A DNA stretch of 64,000 nucleotides, from assembly GCA_036874045.1 (NCBI GenBank), contig CM072336.1, positions 15,433,001 to 15,497,000 of the forward strand, written 5' to 3'. Origin of the DNA: Cymodocea nodosa. Taxonomy: Eukaryota; Streptophyta; Magnoliopsida; Alismatales; Cymodoceaceae. A program made the translations under genes and the position numbers. Positions 58,373 to 64,000 of this stretch are shown piece after piece. The stretch's first letter is position 1. Each line of letters starts with the position of its first letter. A model generated the notes under the pieces. That model ran no database searches, had not been told where the DNA came from, and was given only the letters and a program-made list of their open reading frames with translations.

Positions 58373-60287
58373 TGTTTAGAATGAAAAAGTGCATAATATT
58401 AACGTTTAAATGATAGTTAATTGCATAATATTTAGCTTATCATATGAGAATTAAGCTATTATGTTATAATTGCACAGTTATATGCTTTAATTAAAGAATC
58501 TGCTATATGAATTAATGTTAATTTAGTACATTTCTGAACTACCAGCAAATTGCAGGCTGTGAAATCCTTAACTATCCGAATTTTTTGATATTTCGGACAA
58601 TTATGTTTTACATACCAAACATATTTCGAACAGTTATGTTTAACATACCGAACATGTATCGAATAGTTATGTTTAAATTGCCGAACAGTTATGCTTTAAA
58701 AGAATATTTTATTATTTCCTGAAGTACACGTGTCGAAACCATAATGCATGTCTTAAGTGAACTTTCGGTGAGTTATCTATAACTATCTGAAATTGTAGTT
58801 GGGCATCGGATAGTTAGACCTGTAACTCTCCGAAATGTTTCTTTTATTATTAAACTGCTACTGACACATGTCGTAATCTGGTAGATTTACTTAAGTTATA
58901 TATCGGTGTGTTAAGTTTGTAAGTATCTAAAATGCATCTGAGTATCGGATAGTTAAATTTATGCATGTGTTTTACAGTTAAATCAATGAGGTAAGTCCGT
59001 TGAGTTATCTATAACACCACGGACTATTTAGTTTCTAATATAACACTATAGCGGTTGCAGAAATAGGACAGTTGGAAGGAAAAATCACGATCGCACGTAT
59101 CGCGCATGGAGAAGAAATCATCGTCATTGATATGAATGAAGGAAATTCAACCGACCATTCAAGTAGAAGTAGTTATCACTGAAGAAAAATAAAAGAAAAA
59201 AAGAGAAAAAGAAGAGGGTGTGATCGACGGGTATGGCTAGTGTGTACAGAGGAGGAGCACCGAGCTTTCTGTAGACAGTGTCGGCAATTCTCTAAAGTAC
59301 CACACCAACCATTATCACCACCTTATCACCAACCATCGGAGGTCTGTGAGGATACTTTCCTGATGTCGGGTCGATTCCGAGCCAAACATAGTGCCATACA
59401 ACCACTGTGAGGAGTGATCGCGTCGTAGGAAGGGAAACCATTTTCACTAAGTGCCAACTCATATTTCAGGAGATCATAAAGCTTCTAGCCCTAGTTTCTG
59501 GTTGATGCCTATATGCTGAAGAGGAGATCATCTTGCAATTCTGGACTCACGATTCTATAGGGAGAGGAGACAAAATTGTAAGTGGTTTAATTTTCAGTGG
59601 TGTAATCACATCGCATGTAGTGACAGAAGTATTTACTGTCGACTGAGATTACTTTACATTTCACATTTCGCCCATTTCCATGTTCATATTAAAATAAAAA
59701 TACCAAAAACAACTTATCTGTGTTTGTATTTTGTATTTGAGTGTTGTGTTGTTTGTTTTGTATCGTGATTAATGTTATCTTTGTCAGTGTTGTGATTCTT
59801 TTATGTTTGTTTTAGTTTTATAGTTTACTGAAATTGGTTCGTTCAAAAGAATTAAAGATTTTAATGGTTACTATTTGAATTATCTGAATGTTAGTATGCT
59901 TAATGATAAATGCAGTGTTTACTAACATTAAAGAGTATAATTGATGTTATTTACAATCTGTGGAACCGCCCAATGGTTGGTCGAATTCTTCTATAAATAG
60001 CAGTATTAAATAGGAAATGCAGGCTCGTGGAGTTAACTTAAGTCTACGAGGTTAGTCTGTTGAGTTAGCCATAACTCAACGAACTTTGTCCGTTGAGTTA
60101 ACTATAATTCAACGGAGAGCTTATTGAATATATAAATTTGATTGTTAAAAGTGGAACAGTTCTCAATTCTTAAGCAATTCCCTATGGGATCGACCAGTAC
60201 TTACACACTAATACAATAGACACTGTGCAATTGCAGTTAAAACACAAATTAGAATTAATATCTTATTTGTGTGAAAGGTTGTTTGTT
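58373..60287 (+). repeat. G3 5' LTR
   Basis: It is the reverse-complement counterpart of 44342-46347. U3 hairpin-type units lie at 58560-58900 (TTTCGGTGAGTTA, TCGGATAGTTA, TAACTCTCCGAAA). CTCACGATTCTATAGGGAG and the GGGATCGACC block lie on the U5 side. Its U5 end is missing. Confidence 0.85.
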
Positions 60288-60703
60288 GGGCATTAAAAAC
60301 TCTGAACACTAATTTAAATCAAGCTTTTGAAAATAGAAAAATGCAATTAATTGAATTAGAAGAATTTAGAAATGAAGCTTATTCGAAGACTGTAAGAGAA
60401 AAAGAGAAAATGAAATTCTGGCATGATAGGAAAATTATTCCAAAAAGCTTTGAAATAGGACAAGAAGTATATCTTTATATGGCTAGACTCCATAACCATC
60501 TAGGAAAATTAAGATCTAGATGGGCAGGACCTTACATAGTTCAAAATATTTATCCTTATGCAGCGACTAAAATTGAAAATCCTAAAAATCAGAATATATT
60601 TAAAGTAAATGGACAAAGACTTAGACCTATTCTGAAAACACCAAAAAGTTCCATTGGAATTATAGAAGAAGTCAGAGTAGAGGACTACTTGAGTTTTACA
60701 TAG
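60288..60703 (+). pseudogene. G3 integrase C-terminal part
   Basis: The stretch runs from [12 protein letters not shown]-like text through [16 protein letters not shown] (60341), FEIGQEVYLYMARLHNH and LRSRWAGPYIVQNIYPY to VEDYLSFT. It is nearly identical to 39607-40130 in G1. Only the DNA-binding tail of integrase is represented; no catalytic core. Confidence 0.85.
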
Positions 60704-61255
60704 TAAGAAATCAGTTTTTATTTTATGATTGTTTTAAATAAAAAAAATTAAAATATAAAAATCGTTGCGGTTCAACCGACCGGATCCATCGGTATGACCG
60801 GAACATAAAAATATCTATATTAATTTTCAATAAAAAATTTTGGTTTTACCGAAATATAGTATCAGTTCAATTGGAAAAAAATTAGGTTTGACTGAAATAT
60901 AGTATCGGTTAAACAAGTAAAAAATAGAAAAACTATTATCTTAAGTTTTTTTTTTATTATATCTGTTTGTACGAGAAGTCTGTTGAGTTACGCTTAACTC
61001 AACGAGCTTACTCCGTTGAATCTTGAGTTAGTCAACGAGCTTATTCCATTAAGTTAACTGTAACTCAACGGAGTACTATAGTTAAGACCGCGGATGAGAG
61101 AGCAATAGTTGGTTCGGGAAATGACCTGATTACCCGCCTAAACTTAGGGTTTATTTAAACTAAAACCTAGGGTTTTGGGGGCATTATTTGGCAAATCAGT
61201 TAGAATTTAGAATAGTAGAGATCAAAGCGATTTTGTGTTGTTGTGTAACTCCACG
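60704..61255 (+). promoter_or_regulatory. G3 spacer between integrase and ORF3
   Basis: Contents in order are ACCGAAATATAGTATCGGTT-type repeats (60845-60915) and TCTGTTGAGTTACGCTTAACTCAACGAG-type hairpin units (60970-61075), which are absent from G1. Next come an ACTTAGGGTTTATTTAAACT stretch and CCTAGGGTTTTG with paired telo-boxes (about 61143-61175), then a leader of about 80 bp before the ORF3 ATG at 61256. Confidence 0.5.
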
Positions 61256-63488
61256 ATGAGGAAGATGACACCCGAGTTCTAGGAAGATGCAGTGGACAGC
61301 ACAATTTCTGAAAGAATCAGAGGAATGGCACACGTGGTAAAAGATCAGGAACACGACAAGAGAAAAAGAGCTACAGAAGGTAGAATCAGAACTTTTCAAC
61401 TTGAGGAAATTTTTAGTTGATTTGGGTATACAAATACCCCAAATAGTAGAAACAAAAATAAGAGTAGCAATAGAAATTGTTTTAAGCAAAAAAAGAAAAA
61501 TCAGGTTGAACAATGAAGTAGCCCTAGAGTTAATCCAACGCAAAGCCAGATTATGGTTCAAAAAGTGCATTGTTGGTCATGCAAGGGGTGCAATAAGGCG
61601 ACAGCAACAAACAAAGGAAGAACAAGAGGAGCCGACTATTGAAAGACCTATTCCTGAGGAACAGCAGGCAGGACCTTCAGTTCCACCACCAAAGTCGTTG
61701 GCACGAGCAAAAATGTTGGAGCCTTCAACTGAAGAAGAATTAAAAGAATTTCAAGGGTTAGTTCAAGTTGGAAGGAACTAAGGAGAACTAGAAGATTTAG
61801 CAGTAGCCAAAGCACATCTGGTGTTTGATGCACTACACCATAGGAGGGCTATAGAAAAATTGCATGCCCAATATAAAATTAAAGTGGAACAGCATCAAGA
61901 AGCTACTGCCAGAACTGCTGTCAGATTTGCTGCAAAAGAAGTTGAAGCTGGTCCTTCAAGACCAACAATTATTAAAAAAATTAAACAAGAAGAGCCAGTA
62001 CCTGTGGCTCAAAGGCGTGCAGAGACTTTGTTTTTAGATTTAATCTCAGAAGAAGAAGAGGAAGACTAGGCACAATTAATCATACGAAGGAAAGGAAAAG
62101 AGTTAGTGCCTGAATGTCAAAAGGAGATTAAATCTGAAGTACTAATAGCAACAGGGCCCATGGAGCCAATTTTTATAAACCTGCTATTCGATTCTGAGGA
62201 GGAGCAGGAGCAACAATAGCAAGAGCAAAGAGAAGAAGAAAAACAAGCTGAAATTAGTCTACAGCCTGTACAAGAAGAAGAAACTGAAATTAGGGTAGAA
62301 ACTAAATTGCCCGTGACTCCATCCCAATCTGCCATAGAATCAGAAAAAACAGTGACAGAGCAGATTGGTAGTCAGGAGGAAGAAGAAAGAACAGAAAATG
62401 AAGAAGAAGCTAAATGAAGCCATTTGGACAAAAATGACTTTGCAGATTCCACTGAAGAGTAAGAAACTCTTCAGCAATTTATGGAAAGAATTCAAGACAG
62501 AGTGGAGAGTTTTGTCGGCTCACCACCATAGACAAAAGCAGAAGCAAAAATTCAAGAATCTATAGAACATGTTCAAGTGCAGCAAATGGTAGAGGAAGAT
62601 CAAGAACAAACCCCTCTAGAACAACAAAGTCACATTCCTAACCTAACTGAAACAACAGTTCTGAATGAAGTACATTTTTGGAGTCAGGAAGCTTATATTA
62701 AATACCAAGAGATTAGGGGTTATGATATTATATACAGTAGACCAGTAAATTGGGACAGAATGCAAAAAATCAAAGATTTATTTGAGTTCCAAGGTCTACT
62801 GAAGTTTATTTCTCAAGAAAGAGGGCATGTAGTGTATGAGAATCTAGTGCCCTGTTTTTATGCAAATTTGAAAGAAGAAGAAGGAAAATTAATTTCCAAT
62901 GTGGAGGAAGCTGATGTGCAAATAACACTAGAGCTTCTCCAAAACATTTTTGGATTAAAGAATGAAGGACAGGAAATTTTGGAAAGTACAACAGCCATTG
63001 AATGGACAGAACAGGAAATCAATGACAGTTTGGCTATCAATCCTGATGTGCCTTTATTAAATGGACTGAAGCATTTAAATGGTAAAGCACACATGATAGC
63101 TAACATTTTAATTAAGAATGTCTATCAACGACAAGGCCATGACATAGAACTGAGTCAATTTGTCAAATGGGCCATGTTTGCAGTTGTAAATAGAATTCAA
63201 ATAAATTGGTTTGTAGTTTTTATCTCCAAGTTGAGAACAGTAAAGAAGAAATTGTTTTATGGAGATTTGATTCCACTACTGATGGTGGATTATATCGATT
63301 TCACTAAATGGGCATCAAAAAGGATCGAATCAAGAAACATTTCAGTGAAAGAGTACAGAAATTTTGTAGCTACAGAGATTGCTGCACCTTCTAGAGGAAT
63401 TACAGGAGCTGTAGAAAGAATTAATCAATTAGAGCAACAATTAGAAAAACTCTAGAAGGAAGTAGATGAACTTAGGAATAGAGACTAA
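61256..63488 (+). pseudogene. G3 ORF3: envelope-position ORF with plant transposon protein domain
   Basis: This is the most complete copy of ORF3. It starts MRKMTPEF at 61256; the first part has VALELIQRKARLWFKK (about 61520). Low-complexity acidic segments follow (FLDLISEEEEED about 62033). From 62577 a long globular part opens with VLNEVHFWSQEAYIKYQEIR (about 62661) and FEFQGLLKFISQERGHVVYE (about 62782), then LNGLKHLNGKAHMIANILIK (about 63057) and INWFVVFISKL (about 63199). It ends in a leucine coiled coil (INQLEQQLEKL, about 63420). No signal peptide or membrane segment is evident. Its similarity to the D ORF at 52079-54646 is noted there. Broken, about six breaks; function unknown. Confidence 0.75.
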
Positions 63489-64000
63489 TTGTATTGTTCG
63501 TCTACTTGTATATAATTGTATGAAAAATGTCTGATTTAATTGTAATGTAAATTGATTCATATGAATGAATATAAATTTTTAGACATACTTTTCATGTGTG
63601 TTTTGAATGTGAAATGAATGGACTATATTGAATGTTATATAATTTGTGGAACATTATGAATGAATGTTTAATAGATTTACAATTTGCTGAATGACAGGAT
63701 GGATGCTTGAAAATTTCTGCATGTTGCAAGGTAAAATGTAAATTCTGCATAACATAAATTTACCTGCAAGTTAAACATTTATATAATGTTCAAATTTAAA
63801 TGAATTTTGATTAGAATGATGCATTAATGACATAGATTTAACTTTATTTCAGTTAGCAGAATGTAGAAAAAACAGAGAGGTACTTACGAGGAGTAAACTT
63901 AGAGGTTGCTAAGTGTTAACTTAACGAAGTAAGTTTGTTGAGTTAAACGTAACTCCACGAGGTCAGTAATATAATATAAGCTCACTTCGTTGAGTTATCT
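63489..64000 (+). other. G3 3' region
   Basis: AT-rich with no ORF of interest. From 63905 it has TTAACTTAACGAAGTAAG, TTTGTTGAGTTAAACGTAACTCCACGAGG-type and CACTTCGTTGAGTTA words, the same word class as the LTRs. The window ends before any LTR start. Confidence 0.6.

Larger units (their letters stand above)
58373..64000 (+). mobile_element. G3: Athila-type Ty3-gypsy, 5' LTR to 3' region, continuing past the window
   Basis: The LTR (58373 to about 60287) starts TGTTTAGAATGAAAAAGTGC like G1. It passes directly into the last part of integrase (about 60288-60703), then spacer, ORF3 (61256-63488) and a 3' region. Primer site, gag, protease, RT and most of integrase are not present, so it is a non-autonomous remnant. 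It inserted into G2, a member of the same family. The 3' LTR is expected beyond 64000. About ten breaks in what remains. Confidence 0.85.

Noticed and set aside
1-64000. Intact host gene, rRNA or tRNA gene, DNA transposon or Helitron
   Set aside because: None could be supported by reading. Apart from the F-box copies and about 270 unassigned bases at 56180, recognisable sequence traces to LTR elements.

Overview
The window is flowering-plant nuclear DNA, most likely a eudicot repeat-rich region. It is strongly A+T-rich and almost every base with a recognisable origin belongs to LTR retrotransposons nested in one another. No intact host gene was found. The only host-type gene is an F-box protein family member present as two broken copies facing each other. 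The species cannot be named from this sequence.

Layout. 1-870 is a Ty1-copia gag fragment. 970-1855 is an old Athila-type Ty3-gypsy LTR piece. 1870-4345 holds two copia LTR fragments in opposite orientation that form a large inverted repeat. 4346-23631 is copia element A (SIRE-like). It carries copia B (6181-11379, Tork/Tnt1-like) inside its gag and copia C (13535-21168, SIRE-like, perfect AAACA target duplication) inside its reverse transcriptase (RT) region. 23632-24486 is a 5'-truncated F-box copy abutting the end of A. 24623-30725 is minus-strand copia E (Tork/Tnt1-like, 299-bp LTRs) with a GC-rich 32-bp tandem array in its leader. 31422-32585 is the second F-box copy, on the minus strand. 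32670-56179 is copia D, a long SIRE-like element with a large ORF between pol and its 3' LTR. D is interrupted by minus-strand Athila-type element G1 (34964-46347) and by an inverted solo LTR (48988-50197). 56450-58372 is a minus-strand Athila fragment (G2), entered by plus-strand Athila element G3 (58373 to beyond the window end).

Three features stand out. First, the LTRs of A, B, C, D, the inverted pair and the Athila elements are packed with one short word family (TTTCGGANAGTTA and its complement, or the TCGTTGAGTTA variant), often as about 32-nt hairpin-like units, although these LTRs come from two superfamilies. Second, D carries an ORF in the envelope-like position whose C-terminal domain resembles the third ORF of the Athila elements in the same window. 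Third, several structures imply rearrangement beyond simple nesting: a D-type LTR split into two complementary halves 4.25 kb apart, a gag domain displaced to the 3' end of G1, and inverted F-box copies that share a stop codon.

All elements are fossils with multiple breaks. LTR pairs differ by roughly 4-11% by eye, which suggests ages of the order of one to a few million years at commonly used plant substitution rates. All comparisons were made by reading; no alignment or database search was run.
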